A stretch of DNA of 64,000 nucleotides from Sulfurospirillum sp001602955 (GCA_001602955.1 LVAC01000022.1:1-64000); one strand, 5' to 3'. Shown: positions 24,456 to 33,940, counted from the stretch's first letter. Numbers and translations are program-made. Notes: generated by a model not told the origin, from the letters alone.

Positions 24456-25744
24456 GAGATAGTTTTATTTTACAATTGGTGTCCGCTTCGGCGACACTGA
24501 TTGTAATTTTTTCCGTTATTCTCTACAACTACATCAAAATTTCCATTTTTGAAGATATTATTCAAGAATTAACAAAGCAGGCTCATATTATTGCCACCTC
24601 GCGCGTGAGCTCGATTGAACGTATGGGAATTAATATTTTCGATCCATCCCTTAGCTCTATCAATCGTCCCTCCGATGTCCAAGTAACCATCGCTATACGC
24701 GTCAATCAGCCCGATGTCCCGACCTTTGAGCAGAGCGAACAAAACGGAGAAAACTTCTTAACGATTTTTTATCCGCTGGAAAAACGCCAACATCATTTCA
24801 TTTCCATTACCAAGAACATCTCCAACACCTATGTTTTACTCGATAAAATCTTAAAAAACATCTTGATTATCAACTTAACGGCAATCTTTCTCATCCTTTT
24901 TTACGCACTTTTTCTTTCACGTATGTTAGTGCTACCGATACGCTCTTTAACCAGTAAACTTGCCAGTATGAACGAAAATTTTTTACAAAAGATCAACACC
25001 CAAAAACTCCCTAACGAATTTTTACCCTTAGGCAATAGTATCAATAAACTCGTCGAGCGTATTCAGATTTTCGTAAACTCTCAAAAAGAGCTTTTTATCG
25101 GTGCGGCACATGAGCTTAAGACACCTCTTGCCGTTATGAAAACCAAAAACGAAGTGACGCTTTTAAAGCCCAGAGAAAATGAAAAATACGTCGAAACACT
25201 CAAAAGCAACAACCAAACTATCAACGATATGAATAAAATGATCAGTAATATCCTAGAAATCGGACGCCAAGAGGGAGCCCAATTTGAAAAACCCGTCGAA
25301 ATCGATTTAATAAACTTTTTAAAAGAACAGATCACCAACTACACGATTTTAGCGAAAATGGAAGAGAAAGAGATTGTCGAAGAGATTTCACCCGAACAAT
25401 ATAAAATTCTGACCCAACCGACTCTTTTAATGCATATCTTGCAGAATTTCGTCCAAAATGCCGTTAAATTTACTCCCAAAGGCGGAAAAATCTCGATTCG
25501 ATCTTATCTGAATAAAGACGGTTTTTTTGTTCACGTCATTGACGAGGGTATCGGTATCGACGAAAGTAAAGACCTTTTTGCGCCCTTTAAACGCTACGGT
25601 AACCAAACGGGTGCCGGATTAGGGCTCTTTCTTGCCAAAAATGCTGCCGATGCTATCGGTGCTCGTATTTCTCTCAAAAATCGTGACGATGCTCAAGGTA
25701 CGATTGCAACGCTTCTGCTTCCTCTACGAAAACACGCTCTTTAA
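24434..25744 (+). CDS. Sensor histidine kinase, partner of the HsrA-type regulator
   Basis: 436 residues. Two membrane segments (about 12-34 and 142-165) flank a periplasmic part of about 105 residues. A HAMP-like linker follows, then His226 in IGAAHELKTPLAVMK. The N box is NFVQNAVKFTPKGG, and the ATP lid is DEGIGIDES...GAGLGLFLAKNAAD. The TTG at 24434 lies inside the end of the regulator gene. The signal is unknown. It is the last gene before the ferredoxin. Confidence 0.88.
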   Translation: MLSQKSIRDSFILQLVSASATLIVIFSVILYNYIKISIFEDIIQELTKQAHIIATSRVSSIERMGINIFDPSLSSINRPSDVQVTIAIRVNQPDVPTFEQSEQNGENFLTIFYPLEKRQHHFISITKNISNTYVLLDKILKNILIINLTAIFLILFYALFLSRMLVLPIRSLTSKLASMNENFLQKINTQKLPNEFLPLGNSINKLVERIQIFVNSQKELFIGAAHELKTPLAVMKTKNEVTLLKPRENEKYVETLKSNNQTINDMNKMISNILEIGRQEGAQFEKPVEIDLINFLKEQITNYTILAKMEEKEIVEEISPEQYKILTQPTLLMHILQNFVQNAVKFTPKGGKISIRSYLNKDGFFVHVIDEGIGIDESKDLFAPFKRYGNQTGAGLGLFLAKNAADAIGARISLKNRDDAQGTIATLLLPLRKHAL

Positions 25745-25811
25745 ATTTCGTTAAAGTATTTTTAGTGTATAAACTCGTCAACAAAATTGACTTTAGTCGT
25801 AAGGAAAGCCA

Positions 25812-26063
25812 ATGTCTTTAATGATTACCGAAGAGTGTATCGCCTGTGACGCGTGTCGCGACGAGTGTCCAAACGGCGCGATTGAAGAATCTGATCCGAT
25901 TTATATTATCGATCCCGATGTCTGTACCGAGTGTGTAGGTCACTATGACGAACCGGCATGTATCTCCGTGTGTCCCGTAGAGTGTATTATCCCCGATCCC
26001 GATAATATCGAGAGCGTCGAAGAGCTCAAACTCAAATACGAACAACTCAACAGCGACAATTAA
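25812..26063 (+). CDS. YfhL-type 4Fe-4S dicluster ferredoxin
   Basis: 83 residues with a first cluster motif CIACDACRDECPNGAI and a second half CTECVGHYDEPACISVCPVECI, in which one spacing is extended as in YfhL-type ferredoxins. It is probably a low-potential electron carrier. The ribosome site is AAGGAA. The stop overlaps the start of the Ppx/GppA gene (TAATG). Confidence 0.9.
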   Translation: MSLMITEECIACDACRDECPNGAIEESDPIYIIDPDVCTECVGHYDEPACISVCPVECIIPDPDNIESVEELKLKYEQLNSDN

Positions 26064-27535
26064 TGTCTAAGCGAACGGCCATTATTGATATCGGATCTAA
26101 CTCCGCTCGAATGGCTATTTTTGAGAAAAGCAGCCGTTTTGCTTTTCATTTGATTCATGAAACCAAAAGTCGCGTTAGGATCGGAGAAGGTGCCTACAAT
26201 TTCAACGGCATTTTACAAGAACCCGCTTTAAAACGTGCCTATATCGCGTTGGAAGAGTTCGGACATATTATTAAGAGCTTTAAATGCACGAAAACACTTT
26301 GTCTTGCAACTTCGGCCCTTCGCGATGCACCCAATGCCTCTGCTTTTATTCGCAAGATTCACTCCGAGCTCAACATCCAAATCAAAATTATCGAAGGACC
26401 TAAAGAGGCGTATTACGGTGCCGTAGGTGCCTTGAATTACCTTAAAGAGCTACAAGACGCCGTAACGATTGATATCGGAGGAGGCTCGACGGAACTTGCC
26501 AAAATCGAAAACGGAACGATTGTGGAAACGATCTCGCTTAATATCGGTACCGTTCGTCTTAAAGAACTATTTTTCGATAAAAAAATTCCGCTTCAAAATG
26601 TTCGCGCTTTTCTTCACCAAGAGATAGAAAAAATTCCGCAACGTTTTAGTGCCCATGCAATGATCGGTATCGGCGGTACTTTACGTTCACTTTCCAAAAT
26701 CATTATGGAGCGTATGAATTATCCTCTTAAAACCGTTCACGGGTTTGAATACGACGTAGACGAATATACCGAATTTATCGATGCTATTGTTAATTCGGAC
26801 GTTTTAGGATTAAAAGATTTAGGAATTCGTAAAGACCGTCTTGATACGATGCGGGAAGGGTGTATCATTTTTCAATCCATCTATCAAAAATTGGGAATTT
26901 CACATATCATCACCAGCGGTGCAGGCATACGAGAGGGAGCTTATTTGTGTGATCTTTTACGCTCTTGCCGCCATAAATTTCATCCGGAATTTAAACTGAG
27001 CCTTCGAAGCCTCAAAGACCGTTTTAGTATGACCGAAAAAGAAAATCTTTTTATCAAACAAACGGCGTTAGCTCTTTTTGACGCACTCCTACCGATTCAC
27101 GGTATTTCTTCGGACTATAAACAAGAGCTGGGTGTTGCGGCTGAACTTCATACGATTGGAACAAAGCTCGGCTTTTACCAAAACCAATTACACAGTTTCT
27201 ACTTCATCTTAAATAACCTTAATTACGGCTTCTCGCATGAGCAAAAAATGCTAATTGCAATGTTAGTGAAGTATCATGTCAACAAATTACCGAGTGTAGA
27301 AGACATGCTCATTTATAAAGCTTTGCTCCCCGACATACAAACCGTACAATGGTTGAGCTTTTTACTAGCTCTTTCCAAAGCCATCAATAGCGATTTACGG
27401 CAAAGCCCTGTTGTATTAAGCTATCAAAACCACACACTCACGATTCAAAGCCAAAGTAAGCTTTTCTTAGCAAAAGAACAAATCAAACAACTTCTTAAAC
27501 CTGCATCGTTTGCGATAATTATTAAATCTTTATAA
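26063..27535 (+). CDS. Ppx/GppA family exopolyphosphatase/guanosine pentaphosphatase
   Basis: 490 residues with an actin-like ATPase fold: DIGSNSARMAIFE, the second phosphate loop IDIGGGSTELAKIE, and GIGGTLRSLSKI. A C-terminal HD-like helical domain (about 310-490) follows. It degrades polyphosphate and/or pppGpp; the family does not tell which. It is coupled to the ferredoxin gene. Confidence 0.9.
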   Translation: MSKRTAIIDIGSNSARMAIFEKSSRFAFHLIHETKSRVRIGEGAYNFNGILQEPALKRAYIALEEFGHIIKSFKCTKTLCLATSALRDAPNASAFIRKIHSELNIQIKIIEGPKEAYYGAVGALNYLKELQDAVTIDIGGGSTELAKIENGTIVETISLNIGTVRLKELFFDKKIPLQNVRAFLHQEIEKIPQRFSAHAMIGIGGTLRSLSKIIMERMNYPLKTVHGFEYDVDEYTEFIDAIVNSDVLGLKDLGIRKDRLDTMREGCIIFQSIYQKLGISHIITSGAGIREGAYLCDLLRSCRHKFHPEFKLSLRSLKDRFSMTEKENLFIKQTALALFDALLPIHGISSDYKQELGVAAELHTIGTKLGFYQNQLHSFYFILNNLNYGFSHEQKMLIAMLVKYHVNKLPSVEDMLIYKALLPDIQTVQWLSFLLALSKAINSDLRQSPVVLSYQNHTLTIQSQSKLFLAKEQIKQLLKPASFAIIIKSL

Positions 27536-27561
27536 AGAATTGAGGGAAGCAGAAAGAAAAT

Positions 27562-27587
27562 GAGGAGGGTTTGCAAAACCCGTCCTC
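27562..27587. terminator. Terminator between convergent ppx and bamA
   Basis: GAGGAGGGTTT / AAACCCGTCCTC hairpin with one mismatch. On the minus strand it is followed by a T-rich tail (ATTTTCTTTC), so it best serves bamA, while also blocking ppx read-through. Confidence 0.65.
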
Positions 27588-27598
27588 TATAAGATAGT

Positions 27599-29845
27599 TT
27601 AAAATTTTTGTCCGATCGTAAATTCAAACGTTGCGGTTCGGTCACCGGTTTCTTTCATTAACGGTTCCGCAAAGATCAAGTTAATAGGACCTAGAGGAGA
27701 AATCCATTCTAATGCAAAACCGGTACCGGCTCGTTTAATGTCCAGGCTATCCTCGCCGATCATACCGTAATCCAAGAAGAGAGCACCACGCATTTTTAGT
27801 CGCTCGATCAACGGTATACTCATCTCAATCGAATTCACGAACATCGTGTTACCACCAAGTAGAGTGCTATGATCTTCCGGAGCTTTTGGAGCAATAGAGT
27901 TGGATTCATAACCACGAATGGTACGCACGCCGCCCATATAAAACTTTTCGCCGAAGGAATATTTTTCGTCCGAATCATTAATCGCAAGGTACTTGAATTG
28001 TGCTTTGTAGCGTAAAATTAAATCGTAATCGATTAAATCTTGTAACCCATAATAAATAGCAAATTTATTGACGCTGCTCATAAACTTTTCATCTCCACCG
28101 AGACCTGCGATCTCCAACGTCGTACTTGCCGTCATACCGCTACGTGGAAGATAATAATCGTCGGTGTTATTGAAGGAGATTCCGGGAACAACGGAGCTTT
28201 TAATCGTTGTTTCGTCCGTCCATAAAATATTTTTATATTTTGTATACAATAAATCGGTACTGTCAATATCTAATTTACTTTGTTGGAGGATATATCCCAG
28301 AGAAACGCCCCAGTTACGGGCAATTTTGCGCCCTAAAACAATATTAAATCCGTATTTCTTTTCGTCATAGTCATAGTAGTCGTTATCTGCGGCATAAATT
28401 TTCCCACTTAAACTGTACACCGAATCAAACAATCTTGGGTTGGCAAGAGAAATAGCTCCGTTAAGTTCACTATCGCTTCTTTCGACGTCGATACCGGCAC
28501 GCAAGCCAGATCCGAAAATATTACCGTCGGAGAGACTGGCACTCAAAAGCAATCCGTCTGAAGAACCGTAACCGATACCGCCGCTAATGGTTCCGGTCGA
28601 AGCCTCTTTGACGTTAATCACTAAATCAACGCTGTTTTTACTTAAACGCTCTTCCTTAATCTCCACGTCTTCAAAATAACCGGTTCGTTTTAATGCTTTT
28701 TTCGTATCGTCTACGTCCGTACGACTGTAAAGATCGCCGTTCGCCAAATAAACTTCACGTCGAACAACGCGATCGATCGTACGGCTATTACCTGCAATAC
28801 GCACGCTATTAATATACACTTTTTCACCGGGAACGACACGATAGACGATATTGGCAATGTGGTTTGTTTTATCATTTTTAACATCAGGAGAGACTTTTAC
28901 GAAAGCATATCCAAGATCGGCAACTTTTGTTTCAATTAGCGTCATATCTTTACGCAATTTGGCAACGTTAAAGACTTTACCGTTTTGAAGGAACATCTCT
29001 TCGATTACCGCATTCACATCGATAAATCCGTCCGGAATATCGATATTGATCGTACCGACTTTATATTGTTCGCCTTCGTTAATACTGTATGCTAAATCGG
29101 CGGTATAGCTGTCCATATACGTTCGAAGGAACGGCTGACTGACTTCACAATCCAAATAGCCTTTTTGCATATACGTATCTTTGATACGAGCCGAATCGTG
29201 TTCCAAATCGCCCGTACGCAATTTTCCGTCATTAAAGCCCCACATCCATGGAAGCCATTCTGCCTCTTTATTGGCGATATTCGGCTCAACGTCGTCATAA
29301 TCAAGGGCTTTAGAACCGCATAACGTAACTTTTTTAATGACGATATTTTCACCGCGGTTAATGGCAAAGTCGAGTGAAATTGACAATTTTTCACTCATCG
29401 GCGACGTTTTAATTTCGACGACCGTATCAAAATAGCCTTTGTCTTCGTAAAATTTAATAATTTTAAGCTTAGAGACTTCCGCACGTTCCGCATCGTACAC
29501 TTCGCCTTTTTTAATCCCGGCAAGCTTTGCGATTTCGTCTTTGTCGCTGTCGCTAATACCTAAAAAATCGACTTTGGCGATAACCGGTTTTTCTTTCACG
29601 TGAAAGAGGAGTGCTCCTTCGCTAACTTCTTCAACCCACACATCCTCAAAATAGTTTTGTTTATAGAGTGTTTTGATCGCTTTATCGATCTTTTCCATAT
29701 CGACGGAGTCGCCGGCTCGCATATCGATCATTTCCGAAGCCGTCTCAGGAGAGAGATGGATCAAACCGTCAAATTGAAGGCTTTTGAGTTGAGCCGCGCA
29801 CAATGAAGTGGCGACAACAAGAGACAACGCAGTTATTTTTTTCAT
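27599..29845 (-). CDS. bamA: Outer membrane protein assembly factor BamA
   Basis: Central protein of beta-barrel insertion. A signal peptide (MKKITALSLVVATSLCAA) begins at ATG 29845; an upstream ATG in frame would put 17 non-signal residues before it. Five POTRA repeats cover about 22-420, and a barrel to the final phenylalanine (FTIGQKF) covers 430-748. The barrel holds the RGYES motif (VRTIRGYESNS). It is transcribed alone, divergent from tyrA. Confidence 0.95.
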   Translation of the reverse strand: MKKITALSLVVATSLCAAQLKSLQFDGLIHLSPETASEMIDMRAGDSVDMEKIDKAIKTLYKQNYFEDVWVEEVSEGALLFHVKEKPVIAKVDFLGISDSDKDEIAKLAGIKKGEVYDAERAEVSKLKIIKFYEDKGYFDTVVEIKTSPMSEKLSISLDFAINRGENIVIKKVTLCGSKALDYDDVEPNIANKEAEWLPWMWGFNDGKLRTGDLEHDSARIKDTYMQKGYLDCEVSQPFLRTYMDSYTADLAYSINEGEQYKVGTINIDIPDGFIDVNAVIEEMFLQNGKVFNVAKLRKDMTLIETKVADLGYAFVKVSPDVKNDKTNHIANIVYRVVPGEKVYINSVRIAGNSRTIDRVVRREVYLANGDLYSRTDVDDTKKALKRTGYFEDVEIKEERLSKNSVDLVINVKEASTGTISGGIGYGSSDGLLLSASLSDGNIFGSGLRAGIDVERSDSELNGAISLANPRLFDSVYSLSGKIYAADNDYYDYDEKKYGFNIVLGRKIARNWGVSLGYILQQSKLDIDSTDLLYTKYKNILWTDETTIKSSVVPGISFNNTDDYYLPRSGMTASTTLEIAGLGGDEKFMSSVNKFAIYYGLQDLIDYDLILRYKAQFKYLAINDSDEKYSFGEKFYMGGVRTIRGYESNSIAPKAPEDHSTLLGGNTMFVNSIEMSIPLIERLKMRGALFLDYGMIGEDSLDIKRAGTGFALEWISPLGPINLIFAEPLMKETGDRTATFEFTIGQKF

Positions 29846-29885
29846 ACTGATTCGCCCTAGAATATAATTTTTAGATATTTTGAAA

Positions 29886-29891
29886 TATAAT
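29886..29891 (+). promoter_or_regulatory. -10 element for tyrA
   Basis: TATAAT about 80 bases upstream of the tyrA ATG (29973); the leader between contains no other open frame of note. The bamA promoter must lie in the same short region on the other strand. Confidence 0.4.
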
Positions 29892-29972
29892 ACCATCTCT
29901 AGAATTAAGTGCCTATTAAACCTTCAAACGGTCTTGAAAAGGCACTTGGCGAGAGTGAATAAAGGAGAAAAA

Positions 29973-30800
29973 ATGGTCGTCGGAATTGTCGGACTTGGGC
30001 TTATGGGAGGATCGCTCGGTATTGCCCTCAAACATACAAAATTTGTCTCTAAAATCGTCGGTTTCGATCATAATCTCAGCCACTGCGAAGAAGCTTTAAA
30101 ATTAGGTCTTGTGGAAGAAATCGTCTCGTTCTCGGAAATCAAACAATGCGACGTCATCTTTCTAGCCATACCCGTCGGAGGTATTATCAAAGCAATGCAA
30201 GAAATGCAAGACGTCTCTCCCGAAACGACGATTATCGATCTGGGAAGTACGAAAGCTCAGATTGTCGATTCCGTTCCTGAGTCTATTCGTCAAAACTTTA
30301 TTGCGGCACACCCGATGACCGGTACGGAAAAATTCGGTCCGAGTGCTGCCGTTGCCGAACTCTATCACGATAAGATCGTTGTATTGTGCGACACGTATCA
30401 CAATAGCGAACAACATAAAAACAGAGCGATTCAAATCTTCTCGCATATCGGTATGAAAATCGTTTTTATGGATCCAAGTGCACACGATGCACATGCTTCG
30501 TTTATCTCCCACTTGCCGCATGTGATTAGCTACGCTTTGGCCAATACGGTTATGGGGCAAGAAGACCCTAAAAGCATCTTGTCTTTAGCGGCCGGCGGGT
30601 TCAAAGATATGAGTCGCGTCGCAAAAAGTTCGCCTCAAATGTGGTCGAATATTTTTAAGCAAAATAAAGAAAATGTTTTGCGTTCGATTGAAATCTTTGA
30701 AGAAGAGTTAGAAAAATCGAAACAGATGATTCAAGCGGAACAATGGGATGAGTTGGAAGCATGGATGCGTAAAGCTACGACGCTTCATAAAATTCTTTGA
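29973..30800 (+). CDS. tyrA: Prephenate dehydrogenase
   Basis: NAD-dependent step of tyrosine synthesis, 275 residues. The Rossmann motif is VGIVGLGLMGGSLGIAL; other blocks are HPMTGTEKFGPSAA (active-site histidine region) and ISHLPHVISYALANTV. ATG 29973 has AAAGGAG at good spacing. There is no chorismate mutase domain; that activity is on PheA at 44379. Confidence 0.93.
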   Translation: MVVGIVGLGLMGGSLGIALKHTKFVSKIVGFDHNLSHCEEALKLGLVEEIVSFSEIKQCDVIFLAIPVGGIIKAMQEMQDVSPETTIIDLGSTKAQIVDSVPESIRQNFIAAHPMTGTEKFGPSAAVAELYHDKIVVLCDTYHNSEQHKNRAIQIFSHIGMKIVFMDPSAHDAHASFISHLPHVISYALANTVMGQEDPKSILSLAAGGFKDMSRVAKSSPQMWSNIFKQNKENVLRSIEIFEEELEKSKQMIQAEQWDELEAWMRKATTLHKIL

Positions 30801-30811
30801 TGCACGTTATG

Positions 30812-30846
30812 CTTTACATGTAATGCCAAAAGGCTTACATGTAAAG
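30812..30846. terminator. Hairpin made of two inverted TTACATGTAA words
   Basis: Between the convergent tyrA and fabH genes, CTTTACATGTAATGCC (30812-30827) pairs with GGCTTACATGTAAAG (30832-30846) across an AAAA loop, with one bulged T. Both arms contain the complete palindrome TTACATGTAA. No long T-run follows, so it is an imperfect terminator. It resembles the inverted uptake-sequence pairs that act as terminators in Neisseria and Haemophilus. Confidence 0.65.
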
Positions 30847-30854
30847 ATTCTTAC

Positions 30855-31847
30855 TTAATTTCCGCCAAATCGTACGAGAGCACTTGCCCACGTAAAACCG
30901 CCTCCGAACGTATCAAGAAGCATCAAATCACCCTTATGAATACGCCCCGTCTCATAAGCGTCGTTAATCGCCATAGGAATAGACGCTGCGGATGTGTTGC
31001 CGTATTTTTCAACCGTTAAAACGGTTTTTTCGATCGGAAAATTGAGTTTTTCCCGCACTGCATCAATGATACGAAAATTGGCTTGATGAGGAATAAAATG
31101 ATCGACTTGCGACGCTTCAAGGCCGTTACTTTGCAAGATATCAACGACATCGTTGGTTAATGTTTTTACGGCGACTTTATAAACGTCATTGCCCTTCATT
31201 TTAATAAAGTTGAGGCGTTCGTCTAAAGTCTCTTGTGAACACGGATATTTAGATCCACAACCGGGAGTAATAAGGTAATCGGCATAATTTCCGTCCGCCG
31301 ACGCATGCACGTCTACGATTGCTTCGTTTTTATTGTCGGTTGCTCCGATAATAGCTGCACCCGCTCCGTCTCCAAATAAAATACACGTCCCTCTGTCGGT
31401 ATAATCCACCACGCTACTAATCTTTTCGGCACCGACAAGCAGAATCTTTTTCTTCATGCCTGATTCGATATAAGCCTTTGCCATGGAAAGCATGTAGACA
31501 AATCCGCTACATGCCGCACTTATGTCGTAGGCCATAACGTTCGTAATTCCTAATTTTGCGGCAATAATGCATGCGGTTGAGGGCATGCAAAGATGATCGG
31601 GAGAGAGTGTCGCACAGATAATCAAATCGATCTCTTCTTTTGCGATACCGGATCGTGCAATGGCTATTTCAGCAGCTTTAGCTCCCAAATCACTGGTTGA
31701 TTCTTCGGCACTGGCAATACGCCTCTCTTTGATTCCGGTACGTTTTTCAATCCATTCGTCGCTGGTATCGACCATTTTTTCAAGGTCGGCATTACTTAAA
31801 ATGCGTGAAGGGACATAAGCTCCGATCGATTTTAACGATGCATACAC
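30855..31847 (-). CDS. fabH: 3-oxoacyl-ACP synthase III
   Basis: Starts fatty-acid elongation from acetyl-CoA and malonyl-ACP. The triad is catalytic Cys in DISAACSGFVYML, His in FIPHQANFRI and Asn in YGNTSAAS; the GGGFTWASALVRF end is typical. Length is 330. It is the last gene of the fdxA/ndk-DUF177-rpmF-plsX-fabH run, the same as in C. jejuni. Confidence 0.96.
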   Translation of the reverse strand: MYASLKSIGAYVPSRILSNADLEKMVDTSDEWIEKRTGIKERRIASAEESTSDLGAKAAEIAIARSGIAKEEIDLIICATLSPDHLCMPSTACIIAAKLGITNVMAYDISAACSGFVYMLSMAKAYIESGMKKKILLVGAEKISSVVDYTDRGTCILFGDGAGAAIIGATDNKNEAIVDVHASADGNYADYLITPGCGSKYPCSQETLDERLNFIKMKGNDVYKVAVKTLTNDVVDILQSNGLEASQVDHFIPHQANFRIIDAVREKLNFPIEKTVLTVEKYGNTSAASIPMAINDAYETGRIHKGDLMLLDTFGGGFTWASALVRFGGN

Positions 31848-31856
31848 GACTCTCCT

Positions 31857-32855
31857 TTATTGTGCGTGAGCTAAACGCTCTAGCTTAGTTTCGATATCGG
31901 TATTAATATTGGAATTGGAAAAGTTGATAGCTTGAAAAATCGCGTTTTTCACGGCTTTGGCGTTACTCTTTCCGTGTCCGATAATAGCGCACCCGTTAAT
32001 ACCGATTAACGGCGCTCCGCCGTATTCCGCATAATCGACTTGCTTTTTTAAGACCGTAAATACTTTACGCATTAATACGGCACCCGCAATTGCAAGAGGG
32101 GATCGCCTCACGTTTTGTTTGATAATCTTAGTAATCGAATCGGCAACGCCTTCACTGGTTTTGAGTAAAATATTACCGACAAAACCGTCACATACGATCA
32201 CGTCGACGGAGCCGTCAAAAATATTGTTCCCCTCAACGTTTCCGACAAAGCTCTCCAATTTTTTTAAACTGAGAAATGCTTCTTTGGTTGTTTCGTTGCC
32301 TTTGCTTTCCTCTTCGCCGTTAGACAAAAGTCCTACTTTCGGCTTAGTGATTTTTAAAACGTCCTTAACGTACGTTTCGCCCATCACGGCAAACTGCACT
32401 AAATGCTCCGCTTTACAATCCACGTTAGCACCGACATCCAGAACCAAACTAAGCTTTCCGGATATTGCCGTCGGCATCATGGTCGCAATAGCAGGACGAA
32501 GTACGCCTTTGAGTCTTCCGATGCGAAGCGTTGCCAAGCTCATTGTTGCACCGCTGTGCCCCATCGATACGATGGCATCGGCTTGTCGGTCGCGCACTAA
32601 ATCAACGGCTTTGTAAATTGAGGTTTCTTTACGTTTTAACGCATTGGTGGCCGCTTCATGCATGTCTAAAACGTCGTTTGCTTCAATAAAGCAGATTCGA
32701 TCAAAAAAAGATTCGGGGATAAGCGGCTTTAAAAGGGTCGTATTTCCGACCAACAAAGCCTTAAACTGACGCTCTCTTAGCGCTTGGAGCGTTCCTTCAA
32801 CAATAGGCGCGGGACCGAAGTCCCCACCCATGGCATCAATTGCTATTGTTAGCAT
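31857..32855 (-). CDS. plsX: Phosphate acyltransferase PlsX
   Basis: Makes acyl-phosphate from acyl-ACP for PlsY (gene at 22743). Family blocks are IDAMGGDFGP, SMGHSGATMSLA, LVLDVGANVDCK, LLSNGEEESKGNE and DGFVGNILLKT. Length is 332. The ATG is directly next to the rpmF stop. Confidence 0.96.
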   Translation of the reverse strand: MLTIAIDAMGGDFGPAPIVEGTLQALRERQFKALLVGNTTLLKPLIPESFFDRICFIEANDVLDMHEAATNALKRKETSIYKAVDLVRDRQADAIVSMGHSGATMSLATLRIGRLKGVLRPAIATMMPTAISGKLSLVLDVGANVDCKAEHLVQFAVMGETYVKDVLKITKPKVGLLSNGEEESKGNETTKEAFLSLKKLESFVGNVEGNNIFDGSVDVIVCDGFVGNILLKTSEGVADSITKIIKQNVRRSPLAIAGAVLMRKVFTVLKKQVDYAEYGGAPLIGINGCAIIGHGKSNAKAVKNAIFQAINFSNSNINTDIETKLERLAHAQ

Positions 32856-33008
32856 TTAGTTTTTATATTCGCCTGTTGTTTTGTTAATTCTATGAGGCAT
32901 TTTCCATGTGCCATCATTGTCTTTGACCGGCATAGGAAGAGTTACTTTATAATGTGTTCTTCTTTTTGCGGCTCTTGTTTTACTCACGCGTCTCTTTGGT
33001 ACTGCCAT
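32856..33008 (-). CDS. rpmF: 50S ribosomal protein L32
   Basis: A 50-residue basic protein beginning MAVPKRRVSKTRAAKRRTHY, the L32 signature, and ending TTGEYKN. It has no cysteines, so it is the zinc-independent form. It lies between the DUF177 gene and plsX, the classic rpmF-plsX-fabH order. Confidence 0.95.
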   Translation of the reverse strand: MAVPKRRVSKTRAAKRRTHYKVTLPMPVKDNDGTWKMPHRINKTTGEYKN

Positions 33009-33009
33009 T

Positions 33010-33378
33010 TTATTCTCCTTTTAATAATTCACATTGCCCACAATAGTGGTAATCGCTTTTAAATGCTTCAATCTCACTTTGCATCATCATATCAAAATCG
33101 ATAGAGCCTTCAAAAAATTCTATTACGTTTAGAAGTTCTTCACCCTCTTTGTCGGTATACAACCCCTCACTGGCAAAGACTTCAACCGTCTCTTCAATCG
33201 GCAAACAAAACGTTTCGGCACAACGATCGCAAGCATGTTGAAGCGTGCCTAAAAGTTTTCCGTTACATTTAACGAGAGTTTTGTCCACTTTGACGGCTTC
33301 ACCGAAAAAATGTACGTCTCCCGTACGTGTTTCAAAATGAATTCCGCTTATGGGAATCTTTTTGAACTCGACGACCAT
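33010..33378 (-). CDS. DUF177 (YceD-like) protein
   Basis: 122 residues with the family's central CDRCAETFCLPIEE block and acidic C-terminal part, plus a late CGQCELLKGE cysteine pair. DUF177 members precede rpmF in most bacteria and have been tied to 23S rRNA processing; here that is inferred from family and position. It starts just after ndk. Confidence 0.85.
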   Translation of the reverse strand: MVVEFKKIPISGIHFETRTGDVHFFGEAVKVDKTLVKCNGKLLGTLQHACDRCAETFCLPIEETVEVFASEGLYTDKEGEELLNVIEFFEGSIDFDMMMQSEIEAFKSDYHYCGQCELLKGE

Positions 33379-33383
33379 AAGGA

Positions 33384-33797
33384 TTAAAGAATTTCTCTTC
33401 GTGCAAAAAAGAAATCAATTTCGATTTTTGCATTTTCCAAACTGTCGCTACCGTGAACCGCATTAGCATCGATACTCTCGGCAAAATCAGCACGAATCGT
33501 TCCTTTTGCCGCTTCTTTAGGGTTTGTTGCACCCATAAGTTCACGGTTTTTTGCCACCGCGTTTTCGCCTTCTAGCACCATAACAACTACCGGACCGCTA
33601 ATCATAAACTTGACAAGATCACCGAAAAACGGTCTACTTGCATGAACGGCGTAAAAAGCTTCGGCATCGGCTTGGCTTAATTGTACTTTTTTCATTGCCG
33701 CAATTTTTAATCCGTTTGATTCAAATCTGTCAACAATTTTACCGATAACATTTTTAGCTACGGCATCCGGCTTAATAATGGATAGTGTGTTCTCCAC
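33384..33797 (-). CDS. ndk: Nucleoside diphosphate kinase
   Basis: Balances NTP pools. It shows MENTLSIIKPDAVAKN, RPFFGDLVKFM, GATNPKEA and the active histidine in NAVHGSDSLENA. Length is 137. A minus-strand TATACT lies at 33857-33862, about 60 bases upstream. Confidence 0.97.
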   Translation of the reverse strand: MENTLSIIKPDAVAKNVIGKIVDRFESNGLKIAAMKKVQLSQADAEAFYAVHASRPFFGDLVKFMISGPVVVMVLEGENAVAKNRELMGATNPKEAAKGTIRADFAESIDANAVHGSDSLENAKIEIDFFFARREIL

Positions 33798-33856
33798 AAT
33801 TTTCTCCTAAATAGATCATTAAATTTTATAAACTTTACAGGGAATTAGAACGTGGG

Positions 33857-33862
33857 AGTATA
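33857..33862 (-). promoter_or_regulatory. -10 element for ndk
   Basis: TATACT on the minus strand in the 143-base gap between fdxA and ndk, separating the ndk-fabH unit from fdxA. Confidence 0.4.
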
Positions 33863-33909
33863 GCAGAATTTTTTTTTAATATCAATTAAATTTTATTTTT
33901 GATCAAAAA

Positions 33910-33931
33910 CAAAGAGGGGAATCCCTCTTTG
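33910..33931 (-). terminator. Terminator of fdxA
   Basis: A perfect stem CAAAGAGGG / CCCTCTTTG with a four-base loop, followed on the minus strand by GTTTTTGATC. It lies ten bases after the ferredoxin stop. Confidence 0.8.
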
Positions 33932-33940
33932 CGTACAAAC

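Noticed and set aside
30812..30846. Plain intrinsic terminator as sole explanation
   Set aside because: There is no good T-run after the stem, and both arms are full copies of a word found elsewhere as single copies.
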